Assembly: GCA_934433135.1 (NCBI GenBank) | Contig: CAKRZO010000028.1 | Location: 1 to 40,587 of the forward strand | Source: an uncultured Acetatifactor sp. | GTDB lineage: Bacteria; Bacillota; Clostridia; Lachnospirales; Lachnospiraceae | Direction: 5' to 3' | Length of the DNA stretch: 40,587 nt | Part shown: piece by piece, positions 18,164 through 26,418 of the stretch | How the letters are laid out: the number at the start of each line of letters is the position of its first letter | Position numbering within the stretch: position 1 is the first letter of the stretch | Made by a program: the position numbers and the translations under genes | The notes under the pieces: model-generated | What the model was told of the DNA's origin: nothing | The model's database searches: none | Seen by the model: only the letters and a program-made list of their open reading frames with translations

Positions 18164-18182
18164 ATTAAGGAGACAGGATAGC

Positions 18183-19181
18183 ATGAAAACATATCATTAC
18201 TATGACAAACCGTTAAAGGTATTCGGAGTACCGTGTTATGAGAAAACAGGGAAATTGCAGCGCCTTCCGGAGGAATTGCTGGAAAAATTACCGCATCTGG
18301 AAGGTCTGGGAAAAAGGTGCCCGGGGGGCAGGATATGCTTCCGGACGGATTCCGACAAAGTGCAGGTCAGGATTACATTCCGGACACTGTCTATGGATAT
18401 CGGGATGTCCATTTTTTCCTGTCAGGCGGCAGCGATACTGATCGGAGAAAGAAAAAATGCGCATTTCGCCGGACTGGTTTATCCGCCGGATTATGATACC
18501 CTCACGTTTGAGGGGACGGTATGCAAAGCGGATCAGATGGAGGATATTACGATTTTCCTGCCGCGTAATGAGCAGATTGCAGATATCGAGATCGGCATAG
18601 AGGATCTCGCATCCATAGAAGAGCCGACACCATACCGGAACGATTTGCCGGTGGTTTATTACGGATCATCTATTACCGAGGGGGGGTGCTGTTGTAACAT
18701 TTTTAACCCGTACAATGCGATTCTGTCTAATCGGCTGAATCTGGACTATTACAATCTGGGATTCTCCGGAAGTGCAAAGGGAGAACCGGAAATGGCTGAT
18801 TATATCAGCAGCCTGGATATGAGCCTCTTTGTTCTGGATTACGACCATAATGCGCCGGATAAGGAACATCTTCAGGCGACACACGAGCCGTTCTTTAAAA
18901 AGATTCGTGCGGCTCACCCACAGCTTCCCGTGATTATGATGTCGAAACCAGCCGCTGTCTATACGGAAGATGATAAACTCCGCAGGGAAATCATCCGAAG
19001 AACCTACGAGAATGCCATTGCAGCGGGAGATCGGAACGTCTATTTTATCGACGGAGAAACGTTCTACGGCGAAAAGGACAGGGAACTGTGTTCCATTGAT
19101 AAGGTACATCCCAATGATATCGGGTTCTTACGGATGGCTGATACCATAGAACCGGTGCTTCGTAAAGTGCTGAAGTTGTAA
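18183..19181 (+). CDS. SGNH/GDSL-type hydrolase with N-terminal beta domain
   Basis: A 332-residue esterase-like protein. The start at 18183 follows AAGGAG; the longer frame from 18093 would include the promoter and leader hairpin and is rejected. The N-terminal part (1-150) looks like a small beta-sandwich domain. The catalytic part has block I VVYYGSSITEGGCC (nucleophile Ser), block II NLGFSGSAKGEPEMADYI, block III LDYDHNAP and block V DKVHPNDIGF (Asp-His). This layout is typical of the GDSL_3-type lipases/esterases in carbohydrate loci, which probably deacetylate sugars. No signal peptide. It is adjacent to the glycan locus but has its own promoter. Confidence 0.85.
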   Translation: MKTYHYYDKPLKVFGVPCYEKTGKLQRLPEELLEKLPHLEGLGKRCPGGRICFRTDSDKVQVRITFRTLSMDIGMSIFSCQAAAILIGERKNAHFAGLVYPPDYDTLTFEGTVCKADQMEDITIFLPRNEQIADIEIGIEDLASIEEPTPYRNDLPVVYYGSSITEGGCCCNIFNPYNAILSNRLNLDYYNLGFSGSAKGEPEMADYISSLDMSLFVLDYDHNAPDKEHLQATHEPFFKKIRAAHPQLPVIMMSKPAAVYTEDDKLRREIIRRTYENAIAAGDRNVYFIDGETFYGEKDRELCSIDKVHPNDIGFLRMADTIEPVLRKVLKL

Positions 19182-19243
19182 TAACGGCGTGTTTGAACTG
19201 TAGCTGTTACCAAATTCGGAGAAGGTTTTTGTATCTGAAAACA

Positions 19244-19272
19244 TTGATTCTTTTGCAAAATGGGATTATACT
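19244..19272 (+). promoter_or_regulatory. Putative promoter of the GNAT acetyltransferase gene
   Basis: TTGATT (19244-19249), 17-base spacer, TATACT (19267-19272), about 54 bases before the gene start. Confidence 0.5.
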
Positions 19273-19325
19273 ATGTGCAATAGGAGAACAGAAGTCAGAA
19301 TTTTGCAAAACAGGAGCAGACAGCA

Positions 19326-19796
19326 ATGGATATACGAAGAGCAAAAACACAGGATATTCCCCGGATTATGGAACTTTTAGGGCAGGTGCTTGCGATTCAT
19401 GCCGCAATACGGCCGGATATTTTTATTCCCGATACTACCAAGTATACAAAGGACGAATTGGAAGCAATGCTAAAGGATGAAACCAGGCCGGTTTACGTAG
19501 CTGCAGACGAGGATGACAGATGCTTCGGCTATGCTTTCTGTCAGTTGAGAAAGCAGCCCTTTTCCAATAACATGGTGCCGTTTACTTCTCTTTTTATAGA
19601 TGACCTGTGCGTTGACCAAAGCGTCAGAGGACAGCATATAGGGGAAAATTTATTTGAATATGTAAAGAGTAAAGCGAAAAAAATGGGATGTTATGAAGTG
19701 ACACTGAATGTGTGGACAGGAAACACTTCCGCGGAAAAGTTTTATGAAAAAATGGGAATGAAGACCAAGGAGAGACAGATGGAATATATCCTGTAA
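19326..19796 (+). CDS. GNAT family N-acetyltransferase
   Basis: A 156-residue single-domain acetyltransferase. MDIRRAKTQDIPRIMELL is the usual GNAT opening. The acetyl-CoA binding motif A is seen as DLCVDQSVRGQHIGENLFEY (R-G-x-x-I-G loop near residues 96-115), and motif B as VTLNVWTGNTSAEKFYEKMGM with the common ending MKTKERQMEYIL. It transfers an acetyl group to an amine on an unknown substrate; the family is too broad to assign one. It has its own putative promoter and stands alone between the esterase and the EEP-fold protein. Confidence 0.88.
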   Translation: MDIRRAKTQDIPRIMELLGQVLAIHAAIRPDIFIPDTTKYTKDELEAMLKDETRPVYVAADEDDRCFGYAFCQLRKQPFSNNMVPFTSLFIDDLCVDQSVRGQHIGENLFEYVKSKAKKMGCYEVTLNVWTGNTSAEKFYEKMGMKTKERQMEYIL

Positions 19797-19930
19797 CAGC
19801 GCAGATATGCATTCACAGGCGCCGCACTTTGCAAATGGCATGTTTTGGTTACTTTATTTGTGATTCCATTGAGGCAAAAGGGTGTACGAAACAGGTGAAA
19901 ATCGGAGAAATATAGGAGAGGGAAAAGCGT

Positions 19931-21016
19931 ATGAAAAAGAGCATAAAAATAGTCCTTTTGGTTCTTACGGTATGCATCGGCATCATGCTTCTTGCGGTGT
20001 GCGGATTATTCGCCTGGCTGACGATTACGGAATACCGACCGGAAGCGAAGGAGAACGCACCGGTTCATTTGACTGCATCAGGGGAGAATACAGACCGTAT
20101 ATTAAAAGAAGGGCAGGAACTTTCAATTCTGACCTGGAACACCGGATATGCCGGATTAGACGCTTCTGTGGATTTTTTTATGGATGGCGGTACGATGGTG
20201 AATCCTGCCGGGTCGGAAGTGATTCGGGAGAACATGAACGGAATTTTGGAACAGCTGCAAGAGGAAGCAGACGGAATTTTCCTGCTTCAGGAAGTAGACC
20301 GCGACTGCAGCAGAACAATGGGCGTGGATGAGCTGGAGTATTATGTGCAGCAGACCGGATATTCCTGGGCATACGGTGTCAATTATCGCTGCAAATATGT
20401 TCCCTATCCGCTGCCGCCTCTAGGAAGGATGGAAACCGGAGTGGCAACGCTTTCCGGGTTTTTGTGTGAAGAAGATGCTGTCAGGGTTAGCCTGCCCTGT
20501 CCGTTTTCCTGGCCGGTGAGGACAGCAAATTTGAAGAGATGCCTTTTGATCAGCCGTTTCCCGGTAGAAGGAACCGACAGACAGCTTGTAGCGGTGAACC
20601 TGCATTTGGAAGCCTATGACAGCGGCGAGGGAAAAGCAGCGCAGACGGCGGCGCTTCTGGAAATCCTGGAAGAGGAATATCGAAAAGGCAACTATGTTAT
20701 CGCCGGCGGAGACTTTAATCAGAGCTTTCCGGGAAGCTTTGAAACCTACCCGGTTAAAAATCCGGAACTCTGGGCTCCCGGAGAGCTGGAAATGGACGAA
20801 CTGCCGGAAGGCTTCCGGCTGGTATACGATTCGGAAACACCTACCTGCAGGCTGCTGAACCAGCCTTATGATCCCGAGGATGAGGCAACACAGTATTATA
20901 TCATCGACGGATTTATTGTCTCGGACAATCTGGAAGTACAATCGGTGGAGACGAAAGATCTTGCTTTCCGCTACTCCGATCATAACCCGGTCAGACTGGT
21001 TGTGAAGCTGAAATAA
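19931..21016 (+). CDS. Membrane-anchored endonuclease/exonuclease/phosphatase-fold protein
   Basis: A 361-residue protein with one N-terminal membrane segment (about residues 6-31), so the catalytic domain is probably outside the cell. The EEP metal-dependent hydrolase motifs are all present: ILTWNTGYAG (Asn), FLLQEVDRD (Glu), AVNLHLEA (His/Asn), VIAGGDFNQS (Asp/Asn) and the final YSDHNPVRLVV (Asp-His). Family members cleave phosphodiesters in DNA, phosphoinositides, sphingomyelin or nucleotides, and this one could act on any of these. GGAGAGGG precedes the start. A 10-bp inverted repeat at 21061-21081 lies shortly after the stop. Confidence 0.85.
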   Translation: MKKSIKIVLLVLTVCIGIMLLAVCGLFAWLTITEYRPEAKENAPVHLTASGENTDRILKEGQELSILTWNTGYAGLDASVDFFMDGGTMVNPAGSEVIRENMNGILEQLQEEADGIFLLQEVDRDCSRTMGVDELEYYVQQTGYSWAYGVNYRCKYVPYPLPPLGRMETGVATLSGFLCEEDAVRVSLPCPFSWPVRTANLKRCLLISRFPVEGTDRQLVAVNLHLEAYDSGEGKAAQTAALLEILEEEYRKGNYVIAGGDFNQSFPGSFETYPVKNPELWAPGELEMDELPEGFRLVYDSETPTCRLLNQPYDPEDEATQYYIIDGFIVSDNLEVQSVETKDLAFRYSDHNPVRLVVKLK

Positions 21017-21400
21017 AATAGCACCGATAACTTTTCACTTCAGCCCATAATTTATTCAGAAACAGCAGAAATTCTGCTGTTGTGCAAATTGAAATAAGGC
21101 TGCTGCAATCCCGAGGGATTCAGGCGGGGGTTAAGGCAGCCAAAAGTGGAAACAGAACCGACCATGAGCTTGAAAATACATATGTTCGCGGTGGTTGCGA
21201 CAAAGAAGGAACCCCGCTGTTTAATGACCTTACAAAAATGTTTTTTAAAGCAAGTGTCGAAAAAAAACATATTTCCTAAAATCAAATGCCGAGGTTTTTG
21301 AGTATAGATTTTCATGCAAGCATGAAATCTGTCCACAAGAATGATTGTCTGAACTGTTACTATAGTACACAAAACCATAAAAGGCGGTTGCCTAAAACAC
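21017..21400 (+). other. Non-coding stretch with hairpins upstream of the SCIFF locus
   Basis: No gene is supported here. Two inverted repeats are clear. aacagcagaa/ttctgctgtt at 21061-21081 directly after the EEP gene could help end its transcript but lacks a T tract. agattttcatg/catgaaatct (one bulged T) lies at 21306-21330. A weak open frame at 21082-21279 (SGNRTDHELENTYVRGG, then KEGTPLFNDL) could be a decayed coding tail. I could not place it in a family. Confidence 0.4.
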
Positions 21401-21429
21401 TTGACTTTTTTAATATCTCATGATAGTAT
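21401..21429 (+). promoter_or_regulatory. Promoter of the SCIFF precursor gene
   Basis: TTGACT (21401-21406), 17-base spacer, TAGTAT (21424-21429). The predicted start is near 21436, just before the strong Shine-Dalgarno AGGAGG (21450-21455). Confidence 0.6.
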
Positions 21430-21463
21430 GATCTAAACATATGAACATTAGGAGGGATCTTCC

Positions 21464-21610
21464 ATGAAGCGTATTCAAACTATCGAGACCCGTGATCTGT
21501 GCCAGAGCGCCAGGAACGGTGGTTGCGGCGAGTGTCAGACATCTTGTCAGTCTGCCTGCAAAACCAGCAGCGGAATCGCTAACCAGCAGTGCGAAAATAA
21601 GAAGAAGTAA
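21464..21610 (+). CDS. SCIFF ranthipeptide precursor (six cysteines in forty-five residues)
   Basis: A 48-residue peptide. After an AGGAGG site it encodes MKRIQTIETRDL, then a Cys-rich core whose part GCGECQTSCQSACKTS (from Gly20) is the near-invariant SCIFF signature, followed by SGIANQQCENKKK. Cysteines are at 13, 21, 24, 28, 32 and 43. The radical SAM maturase at 21670 confirms the family. Canonical SCIFF peptides read KTSCTVANQ after the core; here it is KTSSGIANQ, so Cys36 and Thr37 are replaced by Ser and Gly, and a Cys appears at position 13 instead. In the characterised CteA/CteB system, as I recall it, the thioether joins Cys32 to Thr37, so the product here must differ or be unmodified at that site. 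The biological role of SCIFF is unsettled. Confidence 0.93.
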   Translation: MKRIQTIETRDLCQSARNGGCGECQTSCQSACKTSSGIANQQCENKKK

Positions 21611-21618
21611 GTTGTGTT

Positions 21619-21650
21619 GAAAAATGCCGCCAAATCCGGTGGCATTTTTT
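21619..21650 (+). terminator. Intrinsic terminator between SCIFF precursor and maturase
   Basis: aaaatgccgcc (from 21621) pairs with ggtggcatttt (one G-U pair) around an aaatcc loop, and the stem runs into T(6) ending at 21650, 19 bases before the maturase start. It should let only part of the transcripts continue, giving more precursor than enzyme mRNA. Confidence 0.85.
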
Positions 21651-21669
21651 ATGATACAAGGAGAATGCC

Positions 21670-23046
21670 ATGATCCATCAATACAAATTAAATGGTTACA
21701 ACATCGTACTGGATGTGTGTTCCGGTTCCGTCCATGTAGTGGATGAAGTAGCCTATGATCTGATTGGGCTGTATGAGAATGCCTCCCGGGAGGAGGCTGT
21801 TGCACAGACAGCTGCCCGGCATCCCGAGATTGGGAGGGATGAACTGGAGGAATGCTACAATGATGTCACTACGTTGAAGAACGCCGGTAAACTCTTTGCT
21901 CCGGATGCTTTCGCGGGCATGGCCGGAGAGATGAAGGCCGGAACGTCCGGTGTAGTAAAGGCACTGTGTCTGCACATTGCTCATACCTGTAATCTGAACT
22001 GTGCCTACTGCTTTGCTTCGCAGGGAAAGTACCACGGTGATCGCGCAATCATGACTTTCGAGGTTGGCAAGCAGGCACTGGACTTTTTAATCGCCCATTC
22101 CGGATCCAGACGAAATCTGGAGGTGGATTTTTTCGGCGGTGAGCCACTGATGGGTTTTCATGTGATTAAGCAGTTGGTGGCCTATGCCCGCAGCGTGGAG
22201 GAACAGAACGGAAAGAATTTTCGCTTTACACTGACCACAAATGGTATGCTTATTGATCAGGAGGTCATTGACTTCTGCAATCGGGAAATGAGCAATGTTG
22301 TCCTGAGCCTGGACGGACGAAAAGAGATCCACGATCGATTTCGGGTAGACTATGCAGGAAACGGCAGCTTTGAACAGATTGTACCAAAATTTCAGGAGCT
22401 GGTGCGCCAGCGCGGTGGAAAAGATTACTATATGCGTGGTACCTTTACACATGCCAATCCGGATTTTGTCAAGGATATCCGCACTATGCTGGATCTGGGT
22501 TTTACGGAATTGAGTATGGAGCCTGTGGTTACGGCCGCAGGTGATTCGTTGGGTCTTACAGAGGAGGATCTGCCGGTGATCTTACAGCAGTATGAGGAAC
22601 TGGCAACGCTGCAATTGGAACGATATCAGGAAGGACGCCCCTTTACTTTCTACCACTATATGATCGATCTCACCGGAGGTCCCTGTATTTACAAGCGCAT
22701 CTCCGGCTGCGGCAGCGGTACGGAATACATGGCCGTAACGCCGTGGGGAGATCTGTATCCCTGCCATCAGTTTGTGGGAGATGAGAAGTTTAAACTGGGT
22801 AATATCTGGGACGGCATCACCAACCGGGAGATTCAGCAGGAATTTGCCTCATGCAATGTCTATTCCCGCCCTGACTGCAAAGACTGTTGGGCTCGGCTCT
22901 ACTGTTCCGGTGGTTGCGCAGCCAATGCCTACCATGCGACAGGAAGCGTCAAGGGCGTATATGAATATGGATGTAAGCTGTTTCGCAAACGCATGGAGTG
23001 TGCCATCATGGTTCAGATTGCTGAGAAGCTCGGAGCAGCGCTATGA
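21670..23046 (+). CDS. SCIFF maturase, radical SAM/SPASM thioether-forming enzyme
   Basis: A 458-residue radical SAM enzyme. Residues 1-85 form a PqqD-like peptide-recognition domain (IVLDVCSGSVHVVDEVAYDL). The radical SAM cluster is Cys107, Cys111 and Cys114 in HTCNLNCAYCFASQG. The C-terminal SPASM region carries CGSGTEYMAVTPWGDLYPCH and a run of cysteines (CNVYSRPDCKDCWARLYCSGGC) for two auxiliary Fe-S clusters. It installs thioether bonds in the precursor encoded at 21464. AAGGAG precedes the ATG. Its stop overlaps the start of the next gene by 4 bases. The enzyme looks intact, so the odd precursor is not explained by a broken maturase. Confidence 0.93.
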   Translation: MIHQYKLNGYNIVLDVCSGSVHVVDEVAYDLIGLYENASREEAVAQTAARHPEIGRDELEECYNDVTTLKNAGKLFAPDAFAGMAGEMKAGTSGVVKALCLHIAHTCNLNCAYCFASQGKYHGDRAIMTFEVGKQALDFLIAHSGSRRNLEVDFFGGEPLMGFHVIKQLVAYARSVEEQNGKNFRFTLTTNGMLIDQEVIDFCNREMSNVVLSLDGRKEIHDRFRVDYAGNGSFEQIVPKFQELVRQRGGKDYYMRGTFTHANPDFVKDIRTMLDLGFTELSMEPVVTAAGDSLGLTEEDLPVILQQYEELATLQLERYQEGRPFTFYHYMIDLTGGPCIYKRISGCGSGTEYMAVTPWGDLYPCHQFVGDEKFKLGNIWDGITNREIQQEFASCNVYSRPDCKDCWARLYCSGGCAANAYHATGSVKGVYEYGCKLFRKRMECAIMVQIAEKLGAAL

Positions 23047-24356
23047 TCTCCACACCGATTTGTGACTTCGTTCGTACCTACACGGTCGGCGACCCTGTCC
23101 GGTTCCATATGCCGGGTCACAAGGGAAAGGGGATTCTCGGCTGCGAAGGTATTGATATAACCGAGATCCATGGAGCAGATGACTTGTACCGACCGACAGG
23201 CGTAATCGCAGAGAGCGAAAAGAACGCTTCACAGTTATTTGGTTGCCCGACGGTATATTCTACAGAGGGTTCCAGTCTTGCCATTCGTGCTATGTTGTAT
23301 CTTGCCTATACACAAGCAGGTTGTAAGGGTAGATGCCTGGTCGGACGGAACGCCCATAAAAGCTTTCTGTATGCCGCCATGCTTCTGGATTTTCCCATCC
23401 GGTGGCTGCGGGCAGGAAACAATTACCTCTCTTGTTCTGTCAGTGCCGAGGCGGTGGAAACGGCTGTTTTGGAGATGCCCGAGAAGCCTTTCGCCGTGTT
23501 TCTCACCAGTCCGGACTATCTGGGGAACATCTCGGATATCCACCGTATTTCAGAGACTTGCAGAAAGTATGGCATTCCGCTGTTGGTAGACAATGCCCAT
23601 GGTGCTTATCTGAAATTCCTGCCTTCTTCGCAGCATCCGATGGATCTGGGTGCCGATATGTGCTGTGATTCTGCCCATAAAACGCTGCCGGTTCTGACAG
23701 GCGGCGCGTACCTTCACTTCCGGGATCCGCGGATGGCAGATCGCATCAAAGGAGCGATGGCGTTGTTTGGCTCCACCAGCCCTTCCTGGCTGATCTTGCA
23801 GTCCCTGGATGCTGCTAATCCCTATCTGGAGCGTTTGCCGGACACATCAGCAGCACCCACATATTGCATTGCTGCTTTAAAAAAAGCGCTTCTGAAGCAT
23901 GGCTTCTCTCTGATTGGAGACGAACCATGGAAGCTCACACTCTGCGCTGCCAAATGGGGCTATTCGGGAGCAGAGATAGCAAGCCTTCTGGAGCGGGTGA
24001 ACATTTTCTGCGAGTTTGCAGATCAGGATTTTATTGTTTTTATGCTGACACCGCAAAATACGTCAGAGCAGCTGAAGTTCCTTCAAAAAACGCTTTGTGA
24101 AATTCCGAAGAGAGAACCAAAACCGGAGGTGTCTTTGCCGTCGGCAATACCGGAGGTTGTTTGTTCCCCTCATCAGGCGGCCTTTGCCCTGCAGGAACGC
24201 ATTCCGATTGAACATAGCCTCGGCAGAGTTCTGGCTGACGCTAATGTTTCCTGTCCGCCGGCAGTACCCATCGTCATGTGCGGTGAACGTATTGACAAGA
24301 CTATGCAGGAGGCTTTGCATCGCTTCGGAGTCGAATGGGTTACTGTAGTGAAATAA
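23043..24356 (+). CDS. Orn/Lys/Arg decarboxylase family PLP enzyme
   Basis: A 437-residue fold-type I PLP enzyme of the bacterial Orn/Lys/Arg decarboxylase family, short (Bacillus SpeA/YaaO-like) form. RFHMPGHKGKG near the N-terminus is the family motif. TEGSSLAIRAML, LVDNAHGAYL (PLP pyridine-binding Asp) and CCDSAHKTLPVLTGGAYLH with Schiff-base Lys213 are all intact. A smaller C-terminal domain follows. It would decarboxylate arginine, lysine or ornithine to a polyamine or diamine. The start lies inside the maturase stop (ATGA), so it is translationally coupled to RiPP maturation, although a functional link is only inferred. The frame ends before an AT-rich, gene-free stretch (24357-24620). 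Confidence 0.88.
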   Translation: MISTPICDFVRTYTVGDPVRFHMPGHKGKGILGCEGIDITEIHGADDLYRPTGVIAESEKNASQLFGCPTVYSTEGSSLAIRAMLYLAYTQAGCKGRCLVGRNAHKSFLYAAMLLDFPIRWLRAGNNYLSCSVSAEAVETAVLEMPEKPFAVFLTSPDYLGNISDIHRISETCRKYGIPLLVDNAHGAYLKFLPSSQHPMDLGADMCCDSAHKTLPVLTGGAYLHFRDPRMADRIKGAMALFGSTSPSWLILQSLDAANPYLERLPDTSAAPTYCIAALKKALLKHGFSLIGDEPWKLTLCAAKWGYSGAEIASLLERVNIFCEFADQDFIVFMLTPQNTSEQLKFLQKTLCEIPKREPKPEVSLPSAIPEVVCSPHQAAFALQERIPIEHSLGRVLADANVSCPPAVPIVMCGERIDKTMQEALHRFGVEWVTVVK

Positions 24357-24620
24357 ATCCCGATAACTGTTTTTTTTGCAATTTTTTTAGAATGGATCAT
24401 ACTTATCAGGAAAACTCACAAACTTTTATCCTGCTGTGGGGGTCAGCTCATAGCCGATCAACCCAATGAGTATATCCCGTGTCAGCTTTTCAGGACATGA
24501 CCCTGCCGCAGTCGGCGCATTTCCGAAAGAGGCTCCATTTGCCGGAGCTTGTTTCGGAACAGGTCACGTATACAGGTACATAAAATCAAAAAAAGCGCTT
24601 ACCCCAAACGCAAAGTTTTT

Positions 24621-25502
24621 CTAAAAATTTGACCATCCATGTGAGGAAATTATTAATTCAGCTTTTTTTACTTCACTTTCTGCCGGTATGCACGGCGGAA
24701 GAGTATTTTTAATATTCAGTGCGGTATACTTTGATGCCGCATAATTATGATACGGCAAAACACGCACACGGACTATGCCCTTTAACGTGCTCAAAAATTC
24801 AGCTATTTGTGAAATTTGATTATCATTATAGTTTGGAATGTACGGAATACGTATTTCAATTTTAGCACCGCATCTATCCAGATATACAAGATTATCAAGT
24901 ATGATTTTATTTGATTGACCGGTACATTTAACATGCACATCCTCGTCTATCGCCTTTATATCGTACAGAAACGTATCGGTGTATGGTATAACTTCATCTA
25001 TTGCGGCTCTTGGAACAAATCCACAGGTATCAACTGCGGTATTTATTCCGTTTTGTTTCATGGTTTTTAAAATTTTGCGACATGCCTCACTCTGGAGCAG
25101 GCACTCACCACCGGATAATGTAATGCCGCCGCTGCTTTCGTTGTAAAAGTCTATATCTTTAAGTAAAGTTGTGCATATATCATCCGTGCTCATTTCTTTG
25201 CCGAATATTTCAAGTGCGTTTTGAGGGCAAACGGCGGCGCATTTTCCGCAAACGGTGCATTTTTCTCTGTCTATCCTATGTATGTTTTCCGAAAACGTAT
25301 GACAACCGCAAGCTTCCGCACAATTTCCGCAGCCGATGCATTTATGCTCATAAAATGCCAACTGGCGTTCCGGAGAGAGTGTTTCGGGATTGTGACACCA
25401 CAGGCATTTGAGCGGACAACCTTTAAAAAATACGGTTGTTCGTATTCCGTCCCCGTCATGTACCGCAAATCTCTTTATTTGTACTATGTTTACTTTCGTC
25501 AA
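24621..25502 (-). CDS. Glycyl-radical enzyme activating protein (PFL-activase family)
   Basis: A 293-residue radical SAM enzyme. The cluster motif is Cys29-x3-Cys33-x2-Cys36 in FKGCPLKCLWCHNPE. It is followed by an inserted two-cluster ferredoxin domain (CIGCGNCAEACGCH and CTVCGKCAAVCP, residues about 55-95), as in activases of dehydratase and decarboxylase glycyl-radical enzymes rather than PflA itself. GGITLSGGECLLQ is the SAM-binding GGE motif. Its partner is surely the glycyl-radical enzyme at 28466, in the same operon four genes upstream. Its start overlaps the transporter gene by 47 bases. A weak hairpin with a T run lies just after the stop, at about 24590-24615 on the minus strand. 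Confidence 0.92.
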   Translation of the reverse strand: MTKVNIVQIKRFAVHDGDGIRTTVFFKGCPLKCLWCHNPETLSPERQLAFYEHKCIGCGNCAEACGCHTFSENIHRIDREKCTVCGKCAAVCPQNALEIFGKEMSTDDICTTLLKDIDFYNESSGGITLSGGECLLQSEACRKILKTMKQNGINTAVDTCGFVPRAAIDEVIPYTDTFLYDIKAIDEDVHVKCTGQSNKIILDNLVYLDRCGAKIEIRIPYIPNYNDNQISQIAEFLSTLKGIVRVRVLPYHNYAASKYTALNIKNTLPPCIPAESEVKKAELIISSHGWSNF

Positions 25503-26412
25503 TTTTCTTCTCCTTTATTTGTTTTTCATTGTATGCCATGATTATACCAAGCGATATAAGAATAAACGCAATGGGATATTGTATCCGGAAGATGTTTTCA
25601 TTCAGCAAAGCTGCACTGAATATACAGGCAAAAAACGGGTCGGCGAACTTAATGACAAACAGCCTCGACAGAGGCACATTCTTCTGTGCGTAGAAGAAAA
25701 GCGTATATGCAGCTGTTGACGCAAAGCATATGTAAGTAAAAACAATAGTTGAGTATGTGGTAAACACGGGAAATTTACCGTTCATAATTAATGCCAGTGC
25801 AAACAGTGCTGCGCCGCCGAAAAGCTGCGAGATGCCGAAAACCCAAAACGGAGATGTTCCGTTTACACTTTTTTCCGTCATAATCAGCGATATTACCGTA
25901 CATAGTGATGCAAGCAAAATCAGAATGTCCCCAACAGATATTCCGCCCATATCTCCGCCGAGGTTTATGATCAGTATTCCGCAAAAGCCGACAACCGCTC
26001 CTATTATTTTGTAAATGCTGAATTTTTCCGTTTTTATAAATAAAAATGAAAAGCACGCATATAAAAGAGGGCCAAGTTGCTTAAGAATTGCTGCTTTGGA
26101 TCCGCTTGTCATAGTAAGCCCTATATAGATAAACGAATAGTGCAAAATAACGGAGAATATGCCTATGCAAAAAAGATTCAAAGTGCTTTTGAAAACCGGT
26201 TTTTCAAGATTTGCACCTAAAATCAATGCGATAATGCAGCCTATCAATCCACATACAAAGAATCGCACTGCGGCAAACATCAGTATATCTCCGATATTGT
26301 CTGTGTTGATTGAGAATGCTTTGTATCCGATTTTTACAAACGCAAAAAGCGAGCCCCACAAAATCATTGGTATCAGTGGAAGAATTGTATTTGTTAAAGT
26401 GTTTTTCTTCAT
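25456..26412 (-). CDS. EamA/DMT family transporter
   Basis: A 318-residue integral membrane protein with ten predicted helices in two EamA-type repeats. The first repeat runs from ILPLIPMILWGSLFAFVKIG to GFCGILIINLGG; the second from VGDILILLASLCTVISLIM to FILISLGIIMAYNEK. MTSGSKAAILKQLGPLLYAC is the usual EamA sequence before the fourth helix. DMT-family members import or export small metabolites, amino acids or nucleotide sugars. In this operon it probably moves the substrate or product of the glycyl-radical pathway. It starts 6 bases after the SMP-30-like gene. Confidence 0.85.
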   Translation of the reverse strand: MKKNTLTNTILPLIPMILWGSLFAFVKIGYKAFSINTDNIGDILMFAAVRFFVCGLIGCIIALILGANLEKPVFKSTLNLFCIGIFSVILHYSFIYIGLTMTSGSKAAILKQLGPLLYACFSFLFIKTEKFSIYKIIGAVVGFCGILIINLGGDMGGISVGDILILLASLCTVISLIMTEKSVNGTSPFWVFGISQLFGGAALFALALIMNGKFPVFTTYSTIVFTYICFASTAAYTLFFYAQKNVPLSRLFVIKFADPFFACIFSAALLNENIFRIQYPIAFILISLGIIMAYNEKQIKEKKIDESKHSTNKEICGT

Positions 26413-26418
26413 ATCAGT

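Noticed and set aside
21080..21260. Possible riboswitch upstream of the SCIFF locus
   Set aside because: Nested inverted repeats exist, but no known riboswitch core motif was found, and a separate promoter lies downstream of them.
21082..21279. Possible tail of a transposase (IS200/IS605-like) or a small protein
   Set aside because: The translated text only vaguely resembles such tails, and no start, ribosome binding site or terminal structure is present.
24357..24620. Gene or RNA in the convergent gap after the decarboxylase
   Set aside because: The region has T-rich tracts and no convincing ORF or paired structure apart from a weak hairpin near 24590-24615.
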